A DNA stretch of 64,000 nucleotides, from assembly GCA_022059125.1 (NCBI GenBank), contig JAEUWY010000005.1, positions 2,914,001-2,978,000 of the forward strand, written 5' to 3'. The stretch is from Corynespora cassiicola. Its lineage: Eukaryota; Ascomycota; Dothideomycetes; Pleosporales; Corynesporascaceae. Position 1 is the first letter of the stretch; each line of letters opens with the position of its first letter. A program made the position numbers and the translations under genes. The notes under the pieces were generated by a model that worked only from the letters and a program-made list of their open reading frames with translations, was not told the origin of the DNA and searched no databases. Below, in pieces: positions 21,046-32,097 of the stretch.

Positions 21046-21690
21046 CACCATTCGTATTGGATGATCATGGCATGCATAGTTTGGGAAAAGGATCGGATAA
21101 GATCCCGGAATTGTTATCAAGACGTCTGTATTATCGCTGCCCATGCAGCCCTGTCTATTCTAGTGTAAGATTGCCGTGTTTAAATAGGTATGAGGTCCTG
21201 TCTGCTGCATGATGCGATCTGCCAGAACACGAATGATAGGCATGACTTCTGAGCATGCTTCTACAAGACCTCGGGATGCTCGGTATTCCTTAGAACCCTA
21301 TCGTATATTTGCGTGTGATGGATAATCCAAACAAATTTCCCAAACAAAAACTCGCAAGCAGGGAAGCAATCAGCTTTTCCAGCTATTTAATGACATCATC
21401 GAGCCAGCGGAGGGAATGCAGGGGTGTCGCGCTGCATGTACTTTCACGTGACTAATAAGCACAGACCTCTGTAGTCATTGAGGCACCGATCGCGACCACG
21501 TTCGTGCCCCATCAGGAAAACCTCGCTCTCCATCAACACCTACCCGACTTGATATTGCACGGCCTTTGGTGGGCTATTGTAGGTCTTCCCCGCGCACCCA
21601 TTTGTTCGTGGTCCAAATCCTTACCAGGCGAAGGTGTCGGACATTGCTGCTCCGCCAGCGCCGCGTCAACACGACGGTACAACCGTTAAA
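21046..21690. promoter_or_regulatory. Intergenic region upstream of the CCCH zinc-finger gene
   Basis: About 645 bp holding the 3' flank of the previous gene and the promoter of the next. An alternative upstream coding start in frame with 21691 would need an exon around 21600-21660 (VSDIAAPPAPRQ is in frame but has no ATG). No RNA gene or repeat noticed. Confidence 0.35.
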
Positions 21691-23542
21691 ATGCTAGGCG
21701 ACGGCAAAATTAATTCGCTGGACACACACCTTGAACAATTCAAGTTGAACAACAATTTCAATCAAAATGAATTACAAGTGCGTATACTAATATACTGTCC
21801 ACCAAGCCTAATGGGTCCTTACCTCTAAAACAGACTATCCTGAACGAGTACAGTCAGCTACTGGAAGACTACTCCGTTCTCAAGCAGGCATACGAGGATG
21901 GAACCCACAATAACGGCAAACCTGATCACATCGAGAAGCCCCGAAGCCCTTACGTGCTTGTCCTTGTCGATGGCAATGGCTATGTCGTATGTAATGATTC
22001 ATAATCTCATCTTGACTCGTCGGCTAATGTGGTTCAGTTCAATGATGAGCTTGTCAAGGACAAGGAGGAAGGTGGCATGAAGGCTGCGCGGATGCTCAAC
22101 GAGAGTGTAGAGAAGTATCTACGGGAGAATATCCCTCACACCCGCAACTGTCGCATAATTGTTCGCATTTATGCTGACCTCACCAATCTGTCGAAACAGT
22201 TGGCGAAGTCTAAGCTAGTTGGACTTGAGAAGGTATTATTCCCATGACCATCTCAAACAGTCAACCTCGGACACCTTTTGTTAACACATGTTAGCGTTCT
22301 CTCGCTCCCTTTGCAGCTGGATTTACCCGTGCCATCAACCTCTTTGACTTCACTGATGCTCTTGACGAAGAGGGCACCCGGTATAAGATTAGAGGTGATT
22401 ATGCCCTAGCCAATAGGCTCAGACTCGACCAATCACTAAATCTCCGCACAGAATTATTCAAGGCTGCTTCAGAGGACAGTGCTTGCAGCCACATCCTTTA
22501 CGCTGCGTGCCACGATACCAGCTACCTTGCTCCGCTAGTTCCTCTGTCTGGTGTTCGGAACAAAGTGACCCTCGTACAAGGAGCTGGATTCAACCCCGAA
22601 TTCCATCAGTTCAGTCTCAATGTCACACCATTCCCAACAGTATTCCGATGGTCAGAATTGCCGTTGGCCACAGCAAACGCCAAAAATTCTAGCCCAAGTA
22701 GCTCGAACAACAACTCTGCTTATAAGGCCCCTAATAATGCCCGAGAGCAAGCCCAGAATCCATCCAAGCCACGAAACGATCCCTGGGGAATATCAGTCGC
22801 AGACTCGGTTTTCGAAGCCGAAGACACGCCCACGAAATTGTCTCAAGATTCGGTGGTAGTACCCTGGAGGAGCAAAACCGAGGCTCCGCAAGCTTCCTCT
22901 GCCAAAGCGCCGTGTAAATATTTCCAAAAGGTATGCGAATCAATTCGAAGGAAATGCGCGTATGGTTAACATTTTTAGGGCTTCTGTCGTTACGGTAACA
23001 AATGTAACTTCCAGCACGGACCAAATGGCCTTGGTGTAGCTCAATCGAACGGAGCTACCTTGGATCGGTCCAATGTCTCTTCACATCTGCCCGTCTCCGT
23101 TGTTTCCGGGTTTATTCCCCTCAACAAAGACTCCCAGCGAATCGACACATATATCAAGCCTCCTACACAAGAAGAGTGGATGATATACAACGCCCGGTTT
23201 AGACGTCAGAAGCCTTGTAACAGCTTTCACCTACAGCGCGTCTGCACAACCTTCGTCTGCCCATATGATCATAACGAGCTCGAGCCCGAAGCACGCCATG
23301 CATTAGAGTATGTACTTAAGTGCAACCCATGCCCACGTAAGAGCTCCTGCAGACTATCGAATTGCTTCTACGGCCATATTTGCCAGAAGGATGAATGCCA
23401 CGGACAAATGAAGGGCTGCAGGATGAAGCCAGATCTGCATAACATCGATCCTAAACTCGCCAGCATGGTTCCCGCCGAAAACCAGCCTGTCCAGGAAGAC
23501 CTTCTTGACTTTTCAACAGACCAAGGTGCCCCGGTCTGGTAA
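21691..23542 (+). CDS. Tandem CCCH zinc-finger protein, fungal DUF7923-type
   Basis: Six exons (21691-21777, 21834-21986, 22038-22232, 22295-22394, 22452-22930, 22979-23542) give 525 residues, every junction in frame. A short predicted coiled coil (NELQTILNEYSQLLEDYSVL) leads into a globular domain (about 65-275, YVLVLVDGNGYVFNDELV, IIVRIYADLTNLSK, INLFDFTDALD, HILYAACHDTSYL), which I associate with fungal DUF7923. After a disordered Ser/Asn/Pro linker comes a first CCCH finger split by an intron (CKYFQK, GFCRYGNKCNFQH), then two Cys-rich fingers (PCNSFHLQRVCTTFVCPYDH and CRLSNCFYGHICQKDECHG). Such fingers usually bind RNA. The protein is probably an RNA-associated regulator, but no function is established by the sequence. 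Confidence 0.8.
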
Positions 23543-24216
23543 AGCCTTCCAAACTCCCATAGAGCTTAATCAGTTCACTATGGTAATCCATCATGAGGGT
23601 CATTTCAAAAAGACTCCAACCCCCCCCCATGGGAATATGTTTACTGTCGCATGATGATGGTACGATTACAAGACCACTCTTTGAAATCTCTTTATTATTA
23701 CAAGCCTGCATGAACAACTACATTGAACAAAAAAATGCCCCGGGTTGTATATTGAATGAGCGAGGTATTCTGCACAAAATTGGACATCAAGGTATTAGGT
23801 GTACTGTAGTCGATCATGCAGGTATACGACGAGGAACCACTGCATCTCGAACATTGCATTGGTGCTTACATCAGTAAGCTGGATCCCTACAGCTAAATAA
23901 ATACGATAGAACACTATCCCTCATGAATAATCATTATAGAAAATGTTGTGTAGCTGTTCAACTCCAACAGTGCAAAATGTGATGTTAGCATCAGACATGG
24001 GTTTCGTTCAGTAAACTACCTTCCATGAATCTGGAATAGCTCTCGTCCCCAAATCCATTTTGCCCATCTATGGTAATTATTTCCTTTGCAAAATTTTCGA
24101 ACAATGAAAGCACCTTTTTCATAGCGGCAATCGTTTTTATTCTCTAGGTTCATTTTCATCGAATGCGGGCCCCGTAGCCCACATACGTCCCGGACATCAA
24201 GCCCAAGTATGTACAT
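23543..24216. other. Convergent intergenic region
   Basis: Lies between the 3' ends of the CCCH gene (plus) and the BCKDH E1-alpha gene (minus). It contains a C9 homopolymer at 23620-23628. No gene or RNA seen; AT-rich UTR-like sequence. Confidence 0.4.
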
Positions 24217-25761
24217 TTACTTATTCTCCCTCAACAGCTCGTCCAAAGACCCGGCCCCACCCTCATGCTGCTCCACATCATATTCCTTGGGATACCTCTT
24301 CAAGATATCTCTCAGCTCTTCCACATGCTCCCTCTGCTCCTCAGTCAACTCCTCATACACCCCCTCAAACGCATGCCGAATCGCGGGCTTCTTCCCCTTC
24401 TCCGCCCGATCAAACGCTGCGAGCACCTCCTTGCGCTGCTTACTTCTCAACGCGCGCTCCTGATCCTCGTCCCACAGCCCCTTGCCCTCGAGCCACTTGC
24501 GCATTCGCGTGATGGGATTATCGCGACGCTTCCAGTCCTCGACCTCGATCTTTTGGCGATACGCAAACGAGTCGTCGGAAGTGCTGTGGTGGCCGACGCG
24601 GTACGCCATCATCTCGATGAGGACGGGCTTGCCGCCGTCCTCGAGCGCGATCCGGCGCGCTTCCTTGGTCGCGCGGCGCACGGCGAAAATGTCGTTCCCG
24701 TCAACGCGCAGCGTAGCGATGCCGTACGCAGCGCCACGGCTCGCAATACCGTCGCCGCGGTACTGGTCGCTCGTCGGCGTGGAAATGGCATATCCGTTGT
24801 TCCGGCAGATGAACACGGCGGGGACCTGCCTCGTCGCCGCAATGTTGAGCGCGGCGTGGAAGTCCCCCTCGCTGGCGGCGCCCTCGCCGAAGTAGCAGAC
24901 GGAAATGCGGGGCGGGGTGTCGGGCTGCTGGATGTTTTGCATCTTGAGGGCGTAGGCGGCGCCTGCGGCGTGGGGGATTTGTGTGGCGAGGGTCGAGGAT
25001 ATGGTGTGGATGTTGAGTTCTTTGCTGCCGTAGTGCACAGGCATGTTGCGTCCCAGGCCGGAGTCTTTGCTATTGGCAAAGAGCTGGTTCATGAAGTCGT
25101 CGAGGGTGAAGCCGCGTTGCATGTAGACGCCCGACTCGCGGTATTGGCAGAAGACGACGTCGGCGGGGGAGAGGACACTGGCGGAGCCGATGGATATGCC
25201 TTCTTCGCCGGAGGAAACCTAAGAGTCTCAGTATATGTGGATTATAAAACAGTAGCGGGGGTTGTACCATGTAAAAACTCAGTCTGCCCTGCCGTTGTGC
25301 TTCGAACATGATGAGGTCCATTATGCTCACTGCTATGGTCAGCCTAAATTCCACAGCACCGATTCACACGGTACGCACACAAAACCATGTTCTTGTATAG
25401 CCCTAATGCTTCTTCGTCTTCTGTATCTACTCCTATCTCTTTGTCTAACACCTGTCCATATTGGTCCATCACGCGGTATGTGGAAATGGCCTTCTTTGTC
25501 GACGGCCGGATGGCCTCCATGGCGTTCGTGAACTCGCTGTTCAGTGCACCGGGGAATAGCACTCTGAGCACACAGTTAGCACTTCTCGTCTCAAGGGACA
25601 GGTCTCCTCATTCACCTCTCAGCTGTCGGTGTCGACGCAACAGTCCTGATCTTCTGCCACCCGGGGTGTATCTTCGGCACCGGCTGTTTGCCATTGCGAC
25701 AGACCGCGGCGGTAGAAAATGTGCCTCTACGTAGCCTGCGGGTACCATAACGGAGTGACAT
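24217..25761 (-). CDS. Mitochondrial branched-chain 2-oxoacid dehydrogenase E1-alpha
   Basis: Four exons, 25616-25761, 25379-25563, 25268-25329 and 24217-25218, give 464 residues; the three introns are 52, 49 and 49 nt. It is the thiamine-diphosphate-dependent E1-alpha subunit that decarboxylates the 2-oxoacids from Leu, Ile and Val. The start at 25761 gives a clear presequence (MSLRYGTRRLRRGTFSTAAV), and the mature part begins near VLFPGALNSEF. Family marks include PTYR-type ISTYRVMDQYG, SIMDLIMFEAQRQGRLSFYM, VSSGEEGISIGSASVL, VFCQYRESGVYMQRGF, the ThDP motif GEGAASEGDFH to RNNGYAI, and the phosphorylation-loop region YRVGHHSTSDDSFAYR. The position and length match the family rather than pyruvate dehydrogenase E1-alpha. 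It shares a short promoter region with COQ5. Confidence 0.93.
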
Positions 25762-26000
25762 GATTGCAATACCCCACGATGCGTGTGCGGCCCCGTCGGT
25801 TACTTAAAACCTGGGGAAGGTCGATGAATGGAGACGTCCGGCACGGCCAGCGTCGGCTCAGCCTTGCCAGCCGACGTCAACTGGAGACTGCTTGCTCCGC
25901 CCGCGGGCAATCCATGTCAAGCCCGCTAGCGCCGGCACGTGCTCGCGCGGCTCTAGAACTTCGCGCCAAGCATCGCAACTTCATCTCACCATCGACAATC
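25762..26000. promoter_or_regulatory. Bidirectional promoter, BCKDH E1-alpha / COQ5
   Basis: Only 239 bp separate the two divergent start codons. Both products are imported into mitochondria, so shared regulation is plausible. No specific factor site was identified. Confidence 0.55.
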
Positions 26001-27018
26001 ATGAACGCGCAGGCTTCGAGAGTGCTTTTCAGGCGCCAGGCGCTGGCTGGTGTGAAGAGGAGGGCGACAGGAGAGCAATACAGATGCTTTTCGTGCTCGG
26101 TGAGGCAGGCACAGCAGCAGCAGACGCCTCCGCCGAAATCTTCGCGGGATAGCCAGGGAACCACGCATTTCGGATTCGAGACGATAGCAGAGGCATTGAA
26201 GGAGCAGAGGGGTACGCAAAACGAGTATTAGAAGGTTTCAGGGTGGACGGAAGCTAATTGACCACACAGTCGCATCCGTCTTCTCCTCCGTTGCTTCATC
26301 GTACGACACCATGAACGACCTCATGTCCCTCGGCATCCATCGCCTCTGGAAAGATCACTTCGTGCGCAACCTCAACCCGGGTCGCAATCCCCTGACCTCG
26401 CGCTCCTCGGACGAAAAGGGCTGGAACATTCTCGACATCGCCGGCGGCACTGGTGACATTGCATTCCGCATGCTGGACCATGCCTCCACCATCAACAACG
26501 ACGCGCACACCAAGGTCACCGTCGCAGACATCAACCCGGACATGCTGGCAGAGGGTCGCAAGCGTGCACTCGAGACGCCCTACGCCGGTACCCCGCGCCT
26601 CGACTTCATCGAAGCCAATGCTGAGAAGCTCGACATGATTCCTGATGCTAGCATCGACTTGTACACGGTAGCGTTCGGCATCCGCAATTTCACGCACAAG
26701 GAGGCTGCGATCAAGGAGGCCTTTCGCGTGCTCAAGCCTGGCGGTGTGTTTGCTGTGCTGGAGTTCTCAAAGGTGAACAACGCGTTGTTCGACTTTGCGT
26801 ACAAGCGCTGGAGCTTCAGCGCTATTCCGCTCATTGGCCAGGTCGTTGCTGGGGATCGCGATAGCTACCAGTACTTGGTTGAGAGTATTGAGAGGTTCCC
26901 AAGCCAGACTGAGTTTAGAGATATGATTAAGGACGCTGGGTTTGTTGTTCCTGGAAAGGGATGGGAGGATTTGACGGGAGGTATTGCAGCGATTCATAAG
27001 GGCGTCAAGCCTTTGTAA
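26001..27018 (+). CDS. COQ5: 2-methoxy-6-polyprenyl-1,4-benzoquinol methylase, mitochondrial
   Basis: Exons 26001-26211 and 26270-27018 (58-nt intron, donor GTACGC, acceptor CACAG) give 319 residues. COQ5 carries out the C-methylation step of ubiquinone biosynthesis with S-adenosylmethionine on the matrix face of the inner membrane. Residues 1-45 are an Arg/Gln-rich presequence (MNAQASRVLFRRQALAGVKR). The UbiE/COQ5 signatures follow: VFSSVASSYDTMNDLMSLG, the SAM-binding DIAGGTGDIAFRML, DIYTVAFGIRNFT-like DLYTVAFGIRNFTHKEA, LKPGGVFAVLEFSK and the C-terminal ERFPSQTEFRDMIKDAGF. All SAM-binding residues are present. The gene is divergent from the BCKDH E1-alpha gene. Confidence 0.95.
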
Positions 27019-27544
27019 GATTTCTCTACAAAATGTACGGTATAAGAGGATTTGTTGTATCAGTATGTATTCTACTAGACAATGGGGACCAATTTTTGAT
27101 GTAATGTTTACACTGCTCGCTCTGTTTCTCCATGGCTCTGCATGTACATGGTTTTGTTTCCTGCAAAGAGCAACATGCTCTTCTCAGCTGATGAACTCTG
27201 GCTTTACCTGCCGTTTTATACCAGGATAAGTGATTAAACTTGAGATTTGATGTTGAGACTATTTCGACAGTTGCTTTTTGCTTTTCTGTTAGATGAAAGC
27301 TGTATCACCTAACGGAGCATGCATCCACATCGTCTCGATCAACTCCGTCGCTTCGCCTATCACATACGGGACCCACCCACGGTCCCGCCCAAAACTTTTC
27401 AGCATGGCACCCCACACTATAACTTCTCCTCACCGGTAGGGGAATAACCACGCAGACAAGCGATCAGAAGAGCTTTTTCTATCAATTTTGAAAAGATGTA
27501 TATATAATGGTAAATGCACGCTCTCATATCACAACCAATCACAG
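27019..27544. other. Intergenic between COQ5 and tRNA-Met
   Basis: Contains the COQ5 3' UTR (T-rich around 27050-27120) and the upstream flank of the tRNA. No gene seen. Confidence 0.4.
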
Positions 27545-27652
27545 GTCTCGTTGGTGTAGTCGGTTATCACGTGGGTCTCATAGCTTCCTTACTATGACTG
27601 CTAGTCACTAGTAGATATCCCAAGGCCGCCAGTTCGAATCTGGCACGGGACA
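27545..27652 (+). tRNA. tRNA-Met(CAT), elongator-type, with 34-nt intron
   Basis: The acceptor stem GTCTCGT (27545-27551) pairs with ACGGGAC (27645-27651) including one G-T wobble, with discriminator A at 27652. The D arm is GTG/CAC around TAGTCGGTTAT. The anticodon arm TGGGT with loop CTCATA and TCCCA has anticodon CAT at 27579-27581. The T arm is GCCAG-TTCGAAT-CTGGC. The intron occupies about 27583-27616, after position 37 as is usual for nuclear tRNAs. T-T at 31-39 also occurs in yeast elongator tRNA-Met. Confidence 0.88.
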
Positions 27653-27654
27653 AC

Positions 27655-27660
27655 TTTTTT
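27655..27660 (+). terminator. RNA polymerase III terminator of tRNA-Met
   Basis: A run of six T immediately after the tRNA 3' end, the standard Pol III stop signal. Confidence 0.8.
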
Positions 27661-27864
27661 GTTGGATTTGGGAATGAGTGTGCTAGAGGAGTTGACAAAA
27701 GTTTTTTGACAGCACACAACAGTAAGCTAGAGACTAGCAAAGGATGCTGAAACAAGTCATTGTCTTTTTGCTCGCATATCTCAGCTACTAAGTATAGGTT
27801 GTTTAGGGGGGGTGAGTTACAGTTGGGCTGTCGCAATTTCACGAAGTGTGGGCTCAGTTGATAT

Positions 27865-29188
27865 TCAAGGTATCTTAGCAAAAGATTTTGAGATGGAACA
27901 CAAAAAGGCGGTTTCATTAATCTGTATCCCATCAGTACAACAATCTTCCTGATATAAAAACATGTTGCAAACAGTCTTACAGAAATTGCTGAACACCTTT
28001 CCCAAAAGATGCTCACCATATGTATTCCCTTCATGAACCGGCACACCACCGGTTCTCTCTACACACTTCTTTAACGGCTTAACCACTGCCTCAAAATTCG
28101 GTTCATAAAAGAAAGGCACCTGCAGACCACATAATTAGCACGATCCATTCACCGAAACAGCAAACTGTAAACAACTGCTCCACCTCCAACCGTTTGAACC
28201 TAGGTCCACTTACCGAAACTCTGAATCCATCTCCACGGTGGACTACTCGATGCCTTGTACTCTTCCACAACCCATTGGTCCACCTCTCAATCATATCCCC
28301 AATATTCACCACGAACGCTCCTGGAATCGGGTCCGCATTCAACCATGTCTTCCCATCCTTGAGCAGCACCTGCAACGCCCCCGGCGTTGGATCCGCCAAA
28401 AGAAGCGTCACACATCCATAATCCGTATGTTCCCCACATGAAAACGCCTCCGCATCCGCCCCCTCCTCCGCCGGAACCTCCAACCTCGGATACCCAATCA
28501 ACCGCATAACCCAAAAACTCTTCTCCGTCGCCCGTACAAACACTTCCTCGTCCTCTCCGTTCTTCTCTTCGCCCGCGGCCCCAAGTCCCAGCGCTACCCC
28601 CATGGCATGCACAACCGCCCGCCCCACCTCCTGCACCTGTCCGATATACTCCTCATACACCCCTCTCAACTCCCCCGGCTCCTCCGGCCACAAATTGCGC
28701 CCCTGCAATGTCCCCCACGTCCCCTTCCCGCCCACCCCCTCCTCCCTAGCCCCATGATCCCACTCCCGATACAAATCAATCGCCTCGTGGAAATCGCGCT
28801 TCCCCGCCGTCACGTTCTCGCCCATGGCCTGGTATCCGCGGGCGCCGTCGCCGCCCTCGGGCCCGCCGGCGTCGTACCGCTTGATCTTGTTCTTTTGCTC
28901 CAGGGGCAGGGAGAAGAAGGTGCGTGCCAGACTGATTATTTGAGAGAGGCGTGAGGCGGGGATCCCGTGGCCGGTGAGGTAGAAGAAGCCGTATGAGGTG
29001 CAGGCGGCGTTTAAAGCGGCGGCGGTTTTTTGGCGGGAGAGCGGGGTGGAGGTTGGGTCTAAGAAGGGGGATATGTCGATTATGGGGAGGGAGGGAGGTG
29101 GGGATGGGGTGGGCATTGTTGGTGGGTTGGTGGGGAGAGTGATGATGGGGGTGGTGGGAAGGTTAGTGGGGTGGTTTGGGGCTGTCAA
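27865..29188 (-). CDS. 2-oxoglutarate/Fe(II)-dependent oxygenase, IPNS-like
   Basis: Exon 1 28214-29188 and a second exon from 28119 down, joined by GTAAGT and GTGCTAAT...CTGCAG; reading on to the stop at 27865 gives 409 residues. The C-terminal 40 residues after GKVFSNF look unlike the family, so the true stop or another intron may come at about 27980. The fold is that of isopenicillin-N-synthase-like dioxygenases: DIOX_N segment LPIIDISPFLDP to GFFYLTGHGIP, then the catalytic core with the iron ligands HTD (EHTDYGCVTLLL) and a distal His in STRHRVVHR, and the 2OG-binding Arg in GFRVSVPFFYEP. The Thr/Pro-rich N-terminus suggests the start could be the later ATG (MPTPSPPPSLP). Substrate cannot be told from sequence; neighbours do not suggest a biosynthetic cluster. 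Confidence 0.85.
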
Positions 29189-29561
29189 CTTCCTGGGATT
29201 TTGTGCCGAAAGGTATCGACCGTCTCAAGGTATTGGTATCAGACGCAAGATACTCGATACGTTGAAATCTGGGGTGTGGAGTACCTAAATATGAACTCGG
29301 GTCGGACTGCCATATCGGGACTAGACCATTTGCACTCTACGGACTCGCGTTTACACACCTACGCAAACACTGCTCAACTGATAGGGGGGATGGAGGGTGA
29401 TAATTCGCATTGATCTGGCGAAATCTCTATCCAATATAATATAAATCGCTTTTAATGTAGTGCATAAACTCCGCCCACCGACCCCTCATTACTTAACGTC
29501 GAATTCGTCCTTTGTGGTAGACATGCAGAGCTCCCGTGGTATCATGAATCCCAAAAGCCAC
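29189..29561. other. Intergenic, 5' flank of oxygenase and 3' flank of the GMPPA-like gene
   Basis: Promoter of the minus-strand oxygenase plus the 3' UTR of the next minus-strand gene. No other feature seen. Confidence 0.4.
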
Positions 29562-31036
29562 TTACATAATGACCTCGTTGGAGACATCCTATTATACTGT
29601 TAGCATTGAAATGATGTGGCGCAGACCCAAAACTTACCCTCTTCAATTCCTTATAAGGCAAGCAGACACAGTTCTGCACGCGAACTTCATCGGCAACACC
29701 ACATTCCTTGCCAAGAATGGTGACGCTCTGTACCTTTACACCGTTCTTGATAATGCTGGTGCTGTGGCTAGTGATGGGCGTCGGGGTACCCTCAACACGG
29801 GCCCAGGCGCCAATCTTGCTGTGCCAGCCAACGATGGTGTACATGACACAAGCATCGTGCTTGATCTCAGAGTCCTCCAGGACGATGGCCTCCTTTACAC
29901 GCACACCGGCTCCAATGTTGACGCGCGGACCAATCGACACGTTAGGACCGAGCTTCGCAGTTGGGTCGACGTGGGCCGAGGGGTGAATGTAAACTGGAGG
30001 AACAATGTTGGCAGAAGGAGCAGCAAGCTCCTCGGAGCCCGACTGGAAAGCCTTCATGAGATACAAAGCGTTAGCCGGGACGGCGGAGCCGGCGGTCTTG
30101 ATCTGGCGCCAAAAGTCCTTGGTCTCAAGGACGAAAAACTGCCTGCTGTCGGCAATGTCGGAAAGGACATCCTGCTCCAGACGGATGACGGCATTCTCCT
30201 TGTCCTCATCGTCATCGTCCTGGCCCTGGTAGTAGGAGGACTCGAGGTTCTCCGAGGAGGGGTAGGAGAGCAGGCGGGGGCGCTCGGTGCGGCGCTTAAT
30301 GGCGCTCTTGATGGCGGGGAAAATGCATTCGGTGGCAAAAAGGTAGACTCCGCAGTTGATCAAGTTGGAGATGTGAGACTCGGGTTTCTCGACGTAGTGG
30401 AGAACGCGCTTGGTGTGAGCGTCCGACACGATACAACCAAAGTTAGTAGAGGCCTCGTTTGCGACTCTCGTACCCAGCATCACGGCCTCCGCATCCTTGT
30501 CTTCGAACAACTTGAGCATCTCCACGAGGGGGAACGAAGAGCAGACATCGGCATTGAGGACAAAAAACCTGTCGGGCTTGCCCTTCAAAATGACGTCTCG
30601 GAAATGGTATAGACCCCCGGCAGTGCCCAAGGCCTGGTATTCGCGGAGGTACTTGACGGTCAAGTGAGGGAAGTTGTTGGAGATGGAGTTGATGAAGGGC
30701 TGGAAGACGGACTCCTCGTAGTATCCGACAATAAAAACTTCCTTGATCTCGGGAACATTGGTGATAGCACGGAAGCAGTGCTCGATGATGGGGTGGCCGG
30801 CGACGGGGAAGAGGGGCTGTTGCGGTGTTTAGTGGGGTGCGGAAGAGCCAACTAATTTAAAAAATAAATGTAGCGTACCTTGGGCAACTCCATGGACAAA
30901 GGCCTGAACCTGGTGCCTCGGGAGGGGCCGCCGACCTGTATCGGTCAATATGCATGTTGTTGTTGTTGCGATGTCAGGGCCTGAGTACCAGAATGACAGC
31001 TTTGGTCGAGGGGGCATGGCCCCCCTTAGACCTCAT
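29562..31036 (-). CDS. GDP-mannose pyrophosphorylase alpha-like protein (GMPPA family)
   Basis: Exons 30989-31036, 30879-30935, 29638-30816 and 29562-29588 give 436 residues, the usual GMPPA length; all junctions are in frame. The nucleotidyltransferase domain begins with AVILVGGPSRGTRFRPLSME, split by intron 1 right at the GG loop. It continues with PLFPVAGHPIIEH, REYQALGTAGGLYHFRD and the metal-site region FFVLNADVCSSFPL. A left-handed beta-helix follows (VYIHPSAHVDPTAKLGPNVS, GPRVNIGAGVRVKEAIVLED). The last exon is only 27 bp (DVSNEVIM). The SRGTRFRPLS loop is typical of the alpha (regulatory, GDP-mannose-sensing) class rather than the catalytic GMPPB/PSA1 class. The internal insert with DDDDEDKENAV (about residues 215-235) is also alpha-type. 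Role: control of GDP-mannose supply for glycosylation. Confidence 0.9.
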
Positions 31037-32097
31037 TGCGAGAGAAGGTGGCTGCAGACTCATGGTGGGCGGGTTTATGCGATAGCCTGAGGGTAGTGGG
31101 TGCGAAAAGGAATTTAAGGGATCCTGGGGCGGAGGGAGGTGGGCTGAGGGCAATTGGGAGATCTGGCGCGAACGTGGACAGCTGGTGGACCCTTGAAAAA
31201 CGGGTCCCGCGTTGGCGGTGAGGCTGGCTTGGCGTGCATGTGCATCGTGAACCTCATTCCTTTCGCCTCTCCGACGCCCACGCTCATGCAGCCACCAAAC
31301 CCGGTTTTTGGTACTCTGGTGGCGGGTAGCTTGCAGGTATTAGCTAAAGCTATGCCCCATATCTCTTCTACATGTTTTCTTTTGTTCCAACGTGAAGTTT
31401 TGCCCCATCGCCACCAATTGCTTAGAAAGACTGACAACTCTATTTTTATGTCGCACAGTCGTCTGATAACTCCTTCGAACTGCTCATTTCGCATTTAGTC
31501 ATATAATTCCTAATGTGGAGGGGTCACCCGTTTTTCTAGTCCTGACTCGGCAGCCTACGTACGCAGAGCATTGGGCTGAAGGCCTAGAATCTTGGTCCAG
31601 CCCTTTGCTCGTTTCCGGAAAGGATGTGCTCGCAGCATATATTGTTGCTCGTGGGGTAACCATAGCCCTATCTTGGCCGTTCTCTGGTGCTGATGAAATT
31701 AAGTCATTTCAAACGAAAAGGATGAAATAGAGCAATAATACCGTACTCTCCGATTTTAAAGCTAACTCGATCAAAACCTGCTTTGCCCTAAATAACTGAT
31801 TCCACTGTGAGTATTGTTCGCCTCAATCTGAGAGTCACTACAGCATACTGCAAAGTTAAACACAGGCATCTCGCTTAAACCCCATATCCTGCCACACTGC
31901 ACGTCAACTCACCCCTCCCCTTCTACTCACACAGTACCCTCGGACCAACCGGGATCTCAATTTCAGCTTGATCCACAGTTGCTTGCAGTTTTCCGATTTC
32001 TTGTTTTTCAAGTTCCTAAAAGCCCTACCTAGAAGTCGAACATCCCAACCACCCACCCAAGTGTCCTCAAGCAAATACCAGCATATCCATTTTCCCT
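31037..32097. other. Intergenic stretch without a supported gene
   Basis: Just over 1 kb containing the GMPPA-like promoter and the 3' flank of the next minus-strand gene. Frames at 31114-31494 and 31154-31498 overlap on opposite strands and show no domain. Confidence 0.35.

Noticed and set aside
24265..25311. Plus-strand 348-codon frame
   Set aside because: Antisense shadow of the BCKDH E1-alpha gene, whose motifs and splice sites are unambiguous.
29569..30612. Plus-strand 347-codon frame
   Set aside because: Antisense shadow of the GMPPA-like gene.
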